Assembly: GCA_028277985.1 (NCBI GenBank)
Contig: JANQFG010000007.1
Span: forward strand, 80,252-144,251
Source of the DNA: a bacterium
GTDB taxonomy: Bacteria > Desulfobacterota > DSWW01
Direction of reading: 5' to 3'
DNA length: 64,000 nt
A program made the position numbers and the translations under genes. Of this stretch, positions 53,122-62,628 are shown one piece after another (the stretch's first letter is position 1; every line of letters begins with the position of its first letter). The notes under the pieces are model-generated. The model saw only the letters and a program-made list of their open reading frames with translations, had not been told where the DNA came from and did no database searches.

Positions 53122-54036
53122 TTACTCTTCTTCCTCGACTCGACTTGCCTGTCTCCTGTCCGGATCGACATGAATGATCACCTGGCTCAGGTCTTCGATC
53201 TCCTCGTTGAGACAGAACTCGACCGCCTTGGCGATTCCATGCCCCTCGATCACGGTCAGTGAGCCGTTGACCACGATGTGGGCCTCCATCTGGTACTGGC
53301 CGCCCGAGGTTCGGACCTTCAAGTCGTGGTGGCCCAGTACACCATCTACGCCGCTTATACACCGTCCCATCTTGTCCAGAACTTCCGGTGGGGGCGCTGT
53401 GTCCGTCAGCTCCTGAAGGGAGCGCCAGAGAACCTCGGCACCTACTTTCAGGACGAGCAGCGAGACGATCAGGGCCGCGTAGGCGTCCAGTATGTGCCAG
53501 TCGGGATTGAGTCTCGCTCCTGCAACGCCGATGAACACGGCCACCGAAGACAGGGCATCCGAGCGTTGATGCCACGCGTTGGCCATGATCACTTGGCTCT
53601 TGATGCGTCGACCCACGTGCATCGTGTATCGATACAGGGATTCCTTTACGAGGATGGAAAAACCGGCCGCGATCAGGGCCAGCCATGTGGGATGGGATTC
53701 GGTATGGTGGTAGATGCTCGAGCCGGCCTCGACACCCAGGTACAGTGCGGCCCCCAGCAGGAGGATGCCGACCACCCCTGAGCTCAATGTCTCGAACCGG
53801 CCATGCCCGAAGGGATGATCGTGATCGGCCGCCCTTCTGCCGGTCCTGATACCCACGAGGACCACGGCGTCGGAGAAAAGGTCCGAGACAGAATGGGCCG
53901 CGTCCGCGATCAGTGCCTGGCTCTGCCCCAGAATCCCGCCCGCCAGTTTGAAGACGATCAGCACGGAATTTGCGAGAACGCCTATCAATGTTACGGATGT
54001 GCCCGCCCTTGTCGCATCGGTTTCAGATGTCAACAT
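53122..54036 (-). CDS. Cation diffusion facilitator (CDF) metal transporter
   Basis: A 304-residue CDF protein with six helices. Metal-site motifs are ADAAHSVSDLFSD (helix 2) and HQRSDALSS (helix 5); the His-rich loop is short (AADHDHPFGHG), and a cytoplasmic C-terminal domain (~215-295) is present. It exports Zn2+, Fe2+ or similar metals by proton antiport. No strong ribosome site is seen at the ATG. Confidence 0.9.
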   Translation of the reverse strand: MLTSETDATRAGTSVTLIGVLANSVLIVFKLAGGILGQSQALIADAAHSVSDLFSDAVVLVGIRTGRRAADHDHPFGHGRFETLSSGVVGILLLGAALYLGVEAGSSIYHHTESHPTWLALIAAGFSILVKESLYRYTMHVGRRIKSQVIMANAWHQRSDALSSVAVFIGVAGARLNPDWHILDAYAALIVSLLVLKVGAEVLWRSLQELTDTAPPPEVLDKMGRCISGVDGVLGHHDLKVRTSGGQYQMEAHIVVNGSLTVIEGHGIAKAVEFCLNEEIEDLSQVIIHVDPDRRQASRVEEEE

Positions 54037-54085
54037 GCGCGTTCCCGAACCATGGTCTCGGATCGAATCGGATGGTTGGTATTCT

Positions 54086-54167
54086 GGGGTCAGGTCGTCA
54101 TTCTACATTTTACATCCCGAATGCTAACCGGCAAGCATGCGAAAATGTAGAATGACGACCTGACCCC
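54086..54167. repeat. REP-like inverted repeat (26-bp arms)
   Basis: Perfect inverted repeat: arms 54086-54111 and 54142-54167 (outer end GGGGTCAGGTC), around a 30-base loop with an inner ATGCT/AGCAT stem. This resembles REP elements linked to Y1 REP-transposases in deltaproteobacteria. No transposase is nearby, so it may be a mobilised copy or act as a bidirectional terminator. Confidence 0.75.
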
Positions 54168-54248
54168 TGGATCGACCCAGCCCCTCTCAGCGAGGCCAGA
54201 ATAGGAATGAAAGACAAGGGTGTCAAGGAACGGGGTCCCTGTCGGTGC

Positions 54249-55796
54249 CTAACCGTCTTCTCGTCTTGGGGGGAACCCCTTGACGTTCGGGAGACAGAAG
54301 GAGAATTCGTTCTTGCTCTTGCAGCCTGTGCAGATATACGTCACCACGGCGGACCTGCACTTCACGGACTCCCGGATATCGGATTCCAGATTCAGCTGGG
54401 CACCGCACGAGCACACACGGGGGACCACGAGCACACAGGCGATCCCTTCGATGTCCTCCTCCAGGATACGGAAGTCGCCGAGGCCGAGCTTGGTCCATTC
54501 CTCCAGAAGCCCGGTGTAGAACCTGCGGGTCCGGTCGCTTCGCTCCCGGGCGAGTGCCCTGCCGGTCGGCGTCTTGAGTGTGTCCGGGGCATGTCTTGCG
54601 TAAGTCAATTCGATGCTGGCCCGGATCATCATGTCATCGTCCAGGAAATGCCTGCGCAGCGCGTTCTTGGCAAAGAACTGCGCCACCCCCATATAGCCCA
54701 GCTTGTCGAGACGATCCGCGTCGTACACGACACAGCCGATCCGGCTGACCTCCTCCTCCTCGCGGTACAGAGAAAGGAGGGCCCGGTTGATCTCATGGAT
54801 CCACTTCTCATAGATCGTGTTCTTGAGGATGCTCTCCGTGAACCGGACCGCCTTCTCTTCTTCCGCGATCTCGTCCTCGTGATACTCTCCGTGCGCGAAC
54901 TTCCCCATGTCATGCATGAGCCCTGCAAGCAGCGAAGGCTCGGTGTCCCAACCTTCCTCTTTTGCTATGTGGTGTGCGATTCGACCCACCCTGGAACTGT
55001 GGGTCCAGAGGCTGGCAAATACTTCGTTGGCCGACTTGTGCTGGTAGGCGGTTTCCTGCTCGGTCAGGGTCTTGCGGATCTCCTGGAGGACCTCCGGCAC
55101 AAGGGACCGGAGCGCGTCCGGTCCCGTTGCACCCGGCCTCTGCCAGAGGGATGCCGCTTCTTGCTTCGACTCGTCCCTCTCTTCCCGTTGATCGGTCCAG
55201 CGTCGATAGTCTCGTATGGTGTTGATGTTCGTGAAGACGCGGTCAATCAGGCCCATCCACCCGTTCCGGACGAACCACTCTTCTTCCAGCCGACGGGTCT
55301 TGCATCGCTGTGCCAGCATCTCGATCTTGAACAGATCCGCTCCCAGGTTTTCCCGGATGGCAGGCAGGCACCGCTTGTGATAAAGGGCGTGAAGGAATTC
55401 CGGCATCCCCTTTGGATAGGGGACCACGATGTCGAACGAACCGAGTTCGCGGAATTCGGCACGAATGATCTCTTCGTTCAGGAAGGGCATATCCGCCGCA
55501 CACACGAAGGCCACTTCGTGCTCGATACGGCCGAGCCCGCTGCAGATGCCCATCAGGGGACCATAGCCGGGACGTTCATCGACCACGTGAGGGAGACCAA
55601 GGAACCGGTACTTCTCCGGTGTGTTCGTTACGAGAAGGACCTCCTCGAATACGGAACAGACCACCTTTGTGACCCGTTCGATGATCGGCCTCCCGTCGAT
55701 CTCGAGCAGGGGCTTGTCCGGCGTGAGTCTCTTTCCCTGACCTCCGGCCAGGATCAAACAGGCGGCCTCGACTTTTTGTGAAGAGGATCCTTCCAT
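54249..55796 (-). CDS. MobA-like nucleotidyltransferase fused to HD and zinc-ribbon domains
   Basis: A 515-residue fusion. Residues ~10-195 are a MobA-like transferase (LILAGGQGKRLTPDKPLLEIDG, CAADMPFLNEE), which attaches GMP to molybdopterin. The middle (~260-400) is an HD phosphohydrolase-like domain (THSSRVGRIAHHIA, HDMGK). The end carries a zinc-ribbon-like CSCG...C...CTGC. Molybdoenzyme genes lie next to it, which supports cofactor biosynthesis or turnover. Start at 55796 has AGGGAG upstream. It begins 13 bases after the histidine kinase. Confidence 0.85.
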   Translation of the reverse strand: MEGSSSQKVEAACLILAGGQGKRLTPDKPLLEIDGRPIIERVTKVVCSVFEEVLLVTNTPEKYRFLGLPHVVDERPGYGPLMGICSGLGRIEHEVAFVCAADMPFLNEEIIRAEFRELGSFDIVVPYPKGMPEFLHALYHKRCLPAIRENLGADLFKIEMLAQRCKTRRLEEEWFVRNGWMGLIDRVFTNINTIRDYRRWTDQREERDESKQEAASLWQRPGATGPDALRSLVPEVLQEIRKTLTEQETAYQHKSANEVFASLWTHSSRVGRIAHHIAKEEGWDTEPSLLAGLMHDMGKFAHGEYHEDEIAEEEKAVRFTESILKNTIYEKWIHEINRALLSLYREEEEVSRIGCVVYDADRLDKLGYMGVAQFFAKNALRRHFLDDDMMIRASIELTYARHAPDTLKTPTGRALARERSDRTRRFYTGLLEEWTKLGLGDFRILEEDIEGIACVLVVPRVCSCGAQLNLESDIRESVKCRSAVVTYICTGCKSKNEFSFCLPNVKGFPPRREDG

Positions 55797-55809
55797 GTTG
55801 CCGTTCTCC

Positions 55810-58020
55810 CTATGTGTCTTTCCATGAAGCAAGGATCCTTGTCCCTTCGCCCGGCAGGGACTCGACCATGAAGATGCCGTTCGTGAGCTCTGTTCGCTCC
55901 TTCATGCTCGCAAGGCCCAGACCTCGATCGATACCTTCCGGGGATGATGCCTGCTCCGCGTCGAACCCCACGCCGTTGTCACGGATCGTGAGCATGAGGA
56001 GCCCATCCTCTTTGTTCAGAGAAAGAGAGATCTCATTTGCCCGGCTGTGTCTAGCAATGTTGTTCATCGCCTCCTGCAGGATCCGATAGATGACGATCTT
56101 CAACGAGCCCGGCACGTCGTCTTCCTCAACGGGTATTTCCTTTTCGATGCTCATAGCCGGATACATTTCTCCGAATTCCCTGCAAAACCATGAGATGGTC
56201 GGCAGGAGCCCCAGGTCGTCGAGAATGGAGGGCCACAGGTTCTTCGAGATTCTCCTGACCTCCTCGACCGCCTGCTGGGCCATGGAAACCAGGTTCGTAA
56301 GCGCGTCGGCGCTCTCGGCCTGCTCCTCCGTATTCAACACGCCGATCGTGTTTTCGATTCTGAACTTTATCGCGCTCAAGGTCTGGCCAAGTCCGTCGTG
56401 AAGTTCCCGAGCGACCCTCCTTCTCTCCTGTTCCTGCGCCTCCAGGAGTTGCCCGGAGAGAAGCCTCAGCTCTTCCTGGGACGCTCTCAACTCCTGTTCC
56501 ACGGCCTTCCGTTCGGTAATGTCCTGAACGGTGCCCATCATGTGGACGGCCTTGCCGTGCTCGTCAAAGGTGACCTCAGCCTGTTCGTGGACGATGCGTT
56601 CCGAGCCGTCCGGAAGAACGATCCGGTGGTCGATGCTGTAGGGTATTCTCTCCTGTAGTGCCCTGTCGACCGCTTCCTGCACCCCTTGCCGGTCGTCGGG
56701 ATGGACCGAAGCGAGAAAGGCCTCATAATTGGCTCCGAATTCCTGGACCTTCAACCCGAAGATTCGATAGATTTCGTCGGACCAGGACAGCTTGTTGTTC
56801 GCGATGTCCCAGTCCCAGTTTCCCAGGCGGGCCACCCGCTGAGCTTCGGCCAGGCTGTCCCTGACCTGTCGAAGGGTTCGTACGGTTGACTTCCGCTCTT
56901 CGATCTCCGCGAGCAGGCTCTCGTTTGCCACGCTGAGCTCGGCTGTCCGTGCTTCGACGCGCGCTTCGAGCTCATCTCGCGCCCTCTTGAGCCCGTGCTC
57001 GGCTCGCTTGCGCTTGGAGATGTCTTCCGCAAGACCGGCGATCCGGAAAACGTTTCCATTTCCGTCTCGAATGGGAAAAGACCGCGTGAGGATCCATCGG
57101 ATCGACCCGTCCGGCCGAAGAATGCGGTATTCGGGGAACTCGGCTGGGGTGGGCTGGCCGGTGCTTCTCCTGTTGAGATCGTCGATCACCTTCTGCCGGT
57201 CTTCCTCAACAATCGGTTCCAACCAGGAACGAGGATCTTCGTAAAGGCTCTCGCAGGAGAGACCCCAAAGGGCCTCGTAGGCCGGGCTGATGTAGAGTAC
57301 CCTGCTCCAATCCGGTGCGGCCAGCCAGAAGACCTCCTGGATGGTTTCCGCGATCTGGCGAAACCTCTCTTCGCTCTCCTCCAGCCTGGCGACCATTGGG
57401 TTGATCACGCGGAGGAAGAGGATTACCCCTAGGAGCAGTACGAATAGGCTCCAGCCGATTGCAATGATACCGGCCCGGACATAGGGCTCCCGAATCTCTG
57501 CAAGGTCGATCTTGGCAACGATTCCCCAGCCCATATCGACCAGGGGTTCGTGAGCTGCAAGCACGATGGCGCCCCTGTAATCCAGGCCGATCAGTGTCCC
57601 GGACGCCCCGGACAGGGCCCTGCGCATCGGTTCTGCGAGATCCGTGTCAAAGGAGATCGGTTTCGGGTGCTTTCCTTCTTCGTGCCTGTGACTCAGGAGG
57701 AACACGATGTCGTTCCCCTCTCGTCTGGCAAGCGTGAATTCGCCTGTCCTGCCGAATCCCTCATAGTGCTCATGAGCGTCGATGATCTGACTCAGCGTAG
57801 CTTTCACGGAACCGCCCGGAAAATCCTGCTCGCTGTAAGTCGCATCGAATCGGGCGATCGCCTCGATCAGCCGGGCTTGCGTCTTCACGGTCTCCACCAG
57901 GCGGTCCTCCGACTGCTGGAAAGCGACGTTGTATAGGATGAAGATCGTGATTCCGGTGATCACCAGAGAGACAATGGTCATGATCAGGATCAGAATCAAA
58001 AGCCTTCTGCGCCAGGCCAT
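55810..58020 (-). CDS. Membrane sensor histidine kinase (NarX-type, HisKA_3)
   Basis: A 736-residue sensor. Two membrane helices (~5-33 and ~197-220) bracket a periplasmic dCache-like sensor. Two PAS domains (~240-360 and ~430-545) follow, then HisKA_3 dimerisation (RRRVARELHDGLGQ with the phosphorylated His) and HATPase (LQEAMNNIARHS, DNGVGFD, GLGLASMKER). No response regulator is adjacent. It heads a unit with the MobA fusion. GGGAAAGGTG before the ATG supports this start. Confidence 0.92.
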   Translation of the reverse strand: MAWRRRLLILILIMTIVSLVITGITIFILYNVAFQQSEDRLVETVKTQARLIEAIARFDATYSEQDFPGGSVKATLSQIIDAHEHYEGFGRTGEFTLARREGNDIVFLLSHRHEEGKHPKPISFDTDLAEPMRRALSGASGTLIGLDYRGAIVLAAHEPLVDMGWGIVAKIDLAEIREPYVRAGIIAIGWSLFVLLLGVILFLRVINPMVARLEESEERFRQIAETIQEVFWLAAPDWSRVLYISPAYEALWGLSCESLYEDPRSWLEPIVEEDRQKVIDDLNRRSTGQPTPAEFPEYRILRPDGSIRWILTRSFPIRDGNGNVFRIAGLAEDISKRKRAEHGLKRARDELEARVEARTAELSVANESLLAEIEERKSTVRTLRQVRDSLAEAQRVARLGNWDWDIANNKLSWSDEIYRIFGLKVQEFGANYEAFLASVHPDDRQGVQEAVDRALQERIPYSIDHRIVLPDGSERIVHEQAEVTFDEHGKAVHMMGTVQDITERKAVEQELRASQEELRLLSGQLLEAQEQERRRVARELHDGLGQTLSAIKFRIENTIGVLNTEEQAESADALTNLVSMAQQAVEEVRRISKNLWPSILDDLGLLPTISWFCREFGEMYPAMSIEKEIPVEEDDVPGSLKIVIYRILQEAMNNIARHSRANEISLSLNKEDGLLMLTIRDNGVGFDAEQASSPEGIDRGLGLASMKERTELTNGIFMVESLPGEGTRILASWKDT

Positions 58021-58218
58021 TTCACCTTTCCCACCGGTACGAATGCAGCTGCGGAATGCGGACCTCTGTCTCGGACAATAGATAAACCGGCGAGGTTCTG
58101 TCAAACAGGTTTCCCACCATGCAGGCAGTGGACAATCCTAGGCCGGCCGAGGTCGGCGAACAGGTGAGGTAGAAGATGAAACGGGTCATCGAGAGCCTGT
58201 AGGAGCGTGTAAGACCTG

Positions 58219-58629
58219 TCAATGCTCCTCGTGGTTGCTCAAGGGGAAATCCGATTCAAGCCCCAGCCAGGCCATGGCTTCGTCCATGTCTCTGAAAACC
58301 ATATTCGTGAGCCTGGTGTCGTGGGAGAGAATTTCCCACATTCTGGAAATCCCAAAAACAAGGTTGTCCGTTGCGACCACCGCGCATCTGCTCTCGTCAA
58401 GGAGGGGTTCATTCCTCTTGTCGGAAGCCACGATTTCTTCTACGTCTTCCCTGTCGAGATCAAACTCGGAGATCTCTCGATAATCGCACAGGATGTTGAA
58501 GCCGTTCTCCCATTCCGGTTCAGCAAACATCCTTGCGCCTTCCGTGACGATCTCCTCGGCTGTGACCTCTCCCCATGCCCTGATGTAGGCGAGCTTTCGG
58601 TCGGGAAATATTCTGTAGATGATCGGCAT
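58219..58629 (-). CDS. STAS/SpoIIAA-like hypothetical protein
   Basis: A 136-residue alpha/beta protein (PIIYRIFPDRKLAYIRAWGEVTAEEIV; ILCDYREISEFD; FRDMDEAMAWLGL at the end). The layout resembles SpoIIAA-like proteins that bind small molecules or partners. No close ribosome motif. Separate from its neighbours. Confidence 0.68.
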   Translation of the reverse strand: MPIIYRIFPDRKLAYIRAWGEVTAEEIVTEGARMFAEPEWENGFNILCDYREISEFDLDREDVEEIVASDKRNEPLLDESRCAVVATDNLVFGISRMWEILSHDTRLTNMVFRDMDEAMAWLGLESDFPLSNHEEH

Positions 58630-58769
58630 GGCTCTTGACTCGTCTGTGGAATGCCTGGCCTGAGGCTAGCGAAAATAGCCCACGATATCAAGATTATTCT
58701 CGGGAGGGAATCGGCGCCTGCGACGATATCGTATTCCTATTGTCCATCCAGGCGATGAGCAGAGACCCA

Positions 58770-60368
58770 TTAGCTGTCCGCAAGGACCAGATCAGCGCCT
58801 TTTTCTCCAATCATGATGGTGGGAGCGGCCGTATTGCCGCTGGTGATTTTCGGCATGATCGAAGCATCGACGACACGCAATCCTTCCGCACCTCTGACCT
58901 TGAGCTGCGGGTCAAGGACGGAACTTTCATCGCCGCCCATGGCGCAGGTTCCGACGGGATGATAGATGGTGTCAGCGGCTTTCCTGATATACGCCTCAAA
59001 ATCGGATGGCTGAGAGACCTCTTCTCCCGGCTCCACTTCGACAGGGCCGAGCCTTTTGATGGCAGGTTGCTTCATCACTTCACGCAGCCGTTCCAGGCCA
59101 CGAGTAGTCGCAGCAATGTCTCGGCCATCACTCAGATAGTTGATGTCGATTTCGGTGCGTTTTTCAGGATCATTCGATTTGATTTTGACTTCACCCCGGC
59201 TGTATGAATTCACGTTAAACGCCTGGACTGAAATCCCGGGGAAGCTATCGATTCTTGCGTCTCCTTCAGGTGAAACATTGAAGGAATAGGGCTTCATCCC
59301 TATCTGGATGTCCGGGCATGATAGCGCCTCATCGGTTTTAAAGAACCCCATCACCTCTGTTACCGGTTTTGCCATCACACCTTCCCTGGCCAGCTTCCAG
59401 CGTATCAGTTGGCCCAGCATTCTGAATTTACTGCTCAAGAACCTGTTGATGCTGTCAGAGGCGGATGCCATGCGGTACTTGAGGGGTACGCTCAGGTGGT
59501 CCTGTAGGTTTTTTCCGACGGCCGGAGAATCGACAAGGACATCGATACCCAGAGAATTGAGATGTTCCCCATCGCCAATCCCTGAGTGCTGAAGGATCTG
59601 GGGCGACCCGATGGCACCGGCGGACAGGATCACTTCTTTTTCACAGCGAACGATTTCCTTTTCTCCCCCTTCGGTCTTGACTTCAACGCCGACTACACGG
59701 TTGCCGTCAAAAACAAGACGGAGAACCTGCGCATGAATCCTGATGTTCAGATTGGACCGGTTCATGGCCGGTTCAAGAATGGACGCGGTGCTCTGCCTCA
59801 GCCCTTGATAGATCGTTACTTGCGGATATCCTATCCCCAGATTGTTTCCATTGTTCGTGTCTTCATTGAAAGGAATGCCTGCCTCCTGGGCGGCTTCAAT
59901 GAAGGCCTCGGTGACACTCTCCAGCTTTCGGTGCCAACTCACCCCCATTTCGCCGTCATGTCCGTGGTACTTTGGGTCCCCTTCCGCAAAATGCTGGGAC
60001 TTCTTGTAGTAGGGGAGCACCTCTTCCCAGGACCAACCGGTGCAGCCCGCCGCAGCCCATCCGTTGTAGTCGTTCGCATGTCCCCTTACGTACATATTGC
60101 CATTCATCGAACTGCTGCCGCCCAGCATTTTCCCCTGCGTCATCGTCAGGAACCGATCGGCGAAGCTACGGGTCGGCACCGTCTTGTACAGCCACGCAAA
60201 ACTCTCGTTGTCGAGCAGCTGTGTAAAACCGAAAGGCATGTTCACCCAGAGACTGTTGTCTTTTCTTCCTGCTTCGAGAAGGAGGACCCGGTTTTGACCT
60301 GAAGCAGTCAGGCGATTGGCAAGTACGCATCCGGCTGTTCCTGCACCAATGATAATGTAATCGAGCAT
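58770..60368 (-). CDS. GMC-family FAD oxidoreductase (choline dehydrogenase-like)
   Basis: A 532-residue flavoprotein. N-terminal dinucleotide motif IIGAGTAGCVLANRL, GMC signatures (GGSSSMNGNMYVRG, SAGAIGSPQILQHSGIG) and the catalytic His region HPVGTCAMG near the C-terminus. It oxidises an alcohol to aldehyde or ketone. AGGAGG lies 5 nt before the ATG. Downstream of nitrilase, Fe-ADH and ALDH genes. Confidence 0.92.
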   Translation of the reverse strand: MLDYIIIGAGTAGCVLANRLTASGQNRVLLLEAGRKDNSLWVNMPFGFTQLLDNESFAWLYKTVPTRSFADRFLTMTQGKMLGGSSSMNGNMYVRGHANDYNGWAAAGCTGWSWEEVLPYYKKSQHFAEGDPKYHGHDGEMGVSWHRKLESVTEAFIEAAQEAGIPFNEDTNNGNNLGIGYPQVTIYQGLRQSTASILEPAMNRSNLNIRIHAQVLRLVFDGNRVVGVEVKTEGGEKEIVRCEKEVILSAGAIGSPQILQHSGIGDGEHLNSLGIDVLVDSPAVGKNLQDHLSVPLKYRMASASDSINRFLSSKFRMLGQLIRWKLAREGVMAKPVTEVMGFFKTDEALSCPDIQIGMKPYSFNVSPEGDARIDSFPGISVQAFNVNSYSRGEVKIKSNDPEKRTEIDINYLSDGRDIAATTRGLERLREVMKQPAIKRLGPVEVEPGEEVSQPSDFEAYIRKAADTIYHPVGTCAMGGDESSVLDPQLKVRGAEGLRVVDASIMPKITSGNTAAPTIMIGEKGADLVLADS

Positions 60369-60430
60369 CCGATCCTCCTTGTCCATCCCGCGTTGCTTCA
60401 GCCCGTCGGGTCTCCGTTCCCGTACAACGG

Positions 60431-61360
60431 TCAGGATCCTTCGTCGGAGGAGACCATGAAGTCCCCCGACACCTTGGCGGCCTCCTCGTTCGGCAGGAGG
60501 ATGTCTTCGTAGATCTCCGGCCTGCGCCGGGAGATGAGTTTCAGGGGAAGCTCGGCAAGCTCATCCACATCGATTTCCGCTACGAGGAGTTCTTCGTTGT
60601 TCGTGCCCTCGCTGCCCATGGCCAGGAGATCCCCGTAGTAGTTGATGATACGGCTCTTGCCTAGGAATTCGAAACCGCTCGCCGTGCAGGTCTGGTTCGC
60701 CATGACGATGAACATGGAATTGTCCACGGCGCGGGTCCTGGATGCGTGGGAGTATTCCATGACCGGATCCATGAGCTCTCTCTCCTTCCAGTGGACCCGG
60801 AAGCCGCCCATGGAAAGGCAGAGGATCTGAGCCCCTTTGATTGCCAGGATGCGGGATGTCTCCGGGCAGCTGCAGTCGGCACAGATGAGCTGCCCGATGA
60901 CGCCGAGCTCGGTCTCGGTGACCTTCAGCTCGTCCCCGGGCGTGAGCTCCGGGGTTTCGATGTCGGGAGTAAGGATGGTCTTGCGGTGAACGTTCAGGAC
61001 CTCGCCCTTTGCATCGATGAGCACCGAAGAATTGTGAAGCCTGTCGCCCTCTCCTTGTTCCATGATACCGAAGACGATGTGCATGCCGTACTTCTTCGCC
61101 TTCTCCGACAGACATTCTGTTGCGGGCCCAGGGATCGGTTCGGCCAGGGATTTCAGGATATGGATAAGCTCGTCGTATCGGTCCGGCTGGGCCTTTGCCG
61201 CCAGGAGGGGGTTGTACCCGGGGTAGCTCAACTCCGGGAAGACTGCGAGCTTGGCATTCTGAGCCCCTGCTTTATCCAGCCAATCGAGCGAACGCTGCAG
61301 GGTCCCTTCAGGATCTCCCTCGATCGGGCCGGTTTGAACTGCCGCCGCCTTGATTTTCAT
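60431..61360 (-). CDS. Carbon-nitrogen hydrolase (nitrilase superfamily)
   Basis: A 309-residue enzyme. Catalytic Glu in VFPELSYPGY, Lys in VHRKTIL and Cys in ICADCSCPE form the triad. Members hydrolyse nitriles, amides or carbamoyl-amino acids. GGGAGAG precedes the ATG. Lies between the GMC oxidoreductase and the alcohol dehydrogenase. Confidence 0.9.
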   Translation of the reverse strand: MKIKAAAVQTGPIEGDPEGTLQRSLDWLDKAGAQNAKLAVFPELSYPGYNPLLAAKAQPDRYDELIHILKSLAEPIPGPATECLSEKAKKYGMHIVFGIMEQGEGDRLHNSSVLIDAKGEVLNVHRKTILTPDIETPELTPGDELKVTETELGVIGQLICADCSCPETSRILAIKGAQILCLSMGGFRVHWKERELMDPVMEYSHASRTRAVDNSMFIVMANQTCTASGFEFLGKSRIINYYGDLLAMGSEGTNNEELLVAEIDVDELAELPLKLISRRRPEIYEDILLPNEEAAKVSGDFMVSSDEGS

Positions 61361-61450
61361 CGTGACTCTCCCCCCTCTCCCTTACTACTCGATCGGGCGC
61401 GTCATGTCTATTTCCCTGGTGCCGGAGTCAACAAAATACGTGGATTCCGT

Positions 61451-62614
61451 TCACGCACCCTCGTAGGCTTCCTCAAGCCACTGCACGATTTCATCTTCCG
61501 ACGGTTTCTTCGGAGCGATGAGGTAATACTGCCCCAGGGTCGCATGGTGAGCGACCTCTTTGGCCATGGCGAGGTCCATCCCCATCTCTTTCAGGGGCGG
61601 CAGTCCGCATTCTTTCAAGAAGCCTTTCAGCCCCTGTTTGACGGATGTTCCGTCGGCATTCACCTTCAACAGCGACGCCAGCCATACGATCTGGTCCGGA
61701 ATGAAATCGGCCAGGTACTCTACCGTCTGCGGTACGATCGAGGAACAGAGGAATCCGTGATTGTGGATCTCGCACACCTCGCCGATAGCATGGCCCACGG
61801 CATGGCCGAAGCTCAGCCCGCCGTAAGCACCCAGAAGAGACAGGAATGCAGCGTACGCCATGCCGGTCCTTGCTTGCATGTTCTCCCCGTCCGCGATTGC
61901 CGCGGGCAGACTCTGCAGGACCTGTTCGATCGCTGTCGTGGAAAAGGAGAGGCGCATGGGAGAAGGGATCAGGATGCTCAACCCACCCATGAGTCCCTCG
62001 ACAGCATGCGAGAACGCATCCAGTCCGGTGGCCGCCGTGATGGGAGGCGGCATGCCGACCATGAGTGCAGGATCGATGAGCGCCACCTTCGGATAATGAT
62101 CCTTGGATGCGATCGAAAGCTTGAGCTTCAGGTCCCTGTCTGTCACCACGGCCGAAGGGGACACTTCGCTCCCTGTCCCGGCAGTGGTCGGAATCACGTA
62201 CAGGGGTTCCAGGGGATTGTCGTAGGGCAGGATCTGCATTCCATTCAGGTTGAGGGCATGATCCTTCAACGTACCCCGGTTGGTGTAGTTTGCGTTCACG
62301 GCCTTTGCCGTGTCGATGGAGCTGCCGCCACCAATGGCGACGAAGGCATCCGGCTTCTCCTTTTCCGCTACGTCGGTTCCCGCCTCCACGACCTCCAACG
62401 GAGGATCCGGCACCACGTCTTCGAACCGGGCCACCTCGATGTCCTGTGCTTCCATGTTTTCAATGAAGGGGGCGATGATGCCTGCATCCGCCACGCCTTT
62501 GTCATGAACGAGCAGGACCTTTTTCGCTCCGGCGGTGGACAGGGACTCGCCGAGCTGGGCCGAACAGCCCTCACCGATCACAAGTCTCACGGGTATGTCA
62601 AATTCGTAGAACAT
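61451..62614 (-). CDS. Iron-containing alcohol dehydrogenase
   Basis: A 387-residue Fe-ADH. NAD-binding GGGSSIDTAKAV, metal-ligand region TGLDAFSHAVEG and SFGHAVGHAIG. It interconverts an alcohol and aldehyde with NAD(P). Start after AAGGAG; it follows the aldehyde dehydrogenase by 14 bases. Confidence 0.93.
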   Translation of the reverse strand: MFYEFDIPVRLVIGEGCSAQLGESLSTAGAKKVLLVHDKGVADAGIIAPFIENMEAQDIEVARFEDVVPDPPLEVVEAGTDVAEKEKPDAFVAIGGGSSIDTAKAVNANYTNRGTLKDHALNLNGMQILPYDNPLEPLYVIPTTAGTGSEVSPSAVVTDRDLKLKLSIASKDHYPKVALIDPALMVGMPPPITAATGLDAFSHAVEGLMGGLSILIPSPMRLSFSTTAIEQVLQSLPAAIADGENMQARTGMAYAAFLSLLGAYGGLSFGHAVGHAIGEVCEIHNHGFLCSSIVPQTVEYLADFIPDQIVWLASLLKVNADGTSVKQGLKGFLKECGLPPLKEMGMDLAMAKEVAHHATLGQYYLIAPKKPSEDEIVQWLEEAYEGA

Positions 62615-62628
62615 GGGATTCGTCTCCT

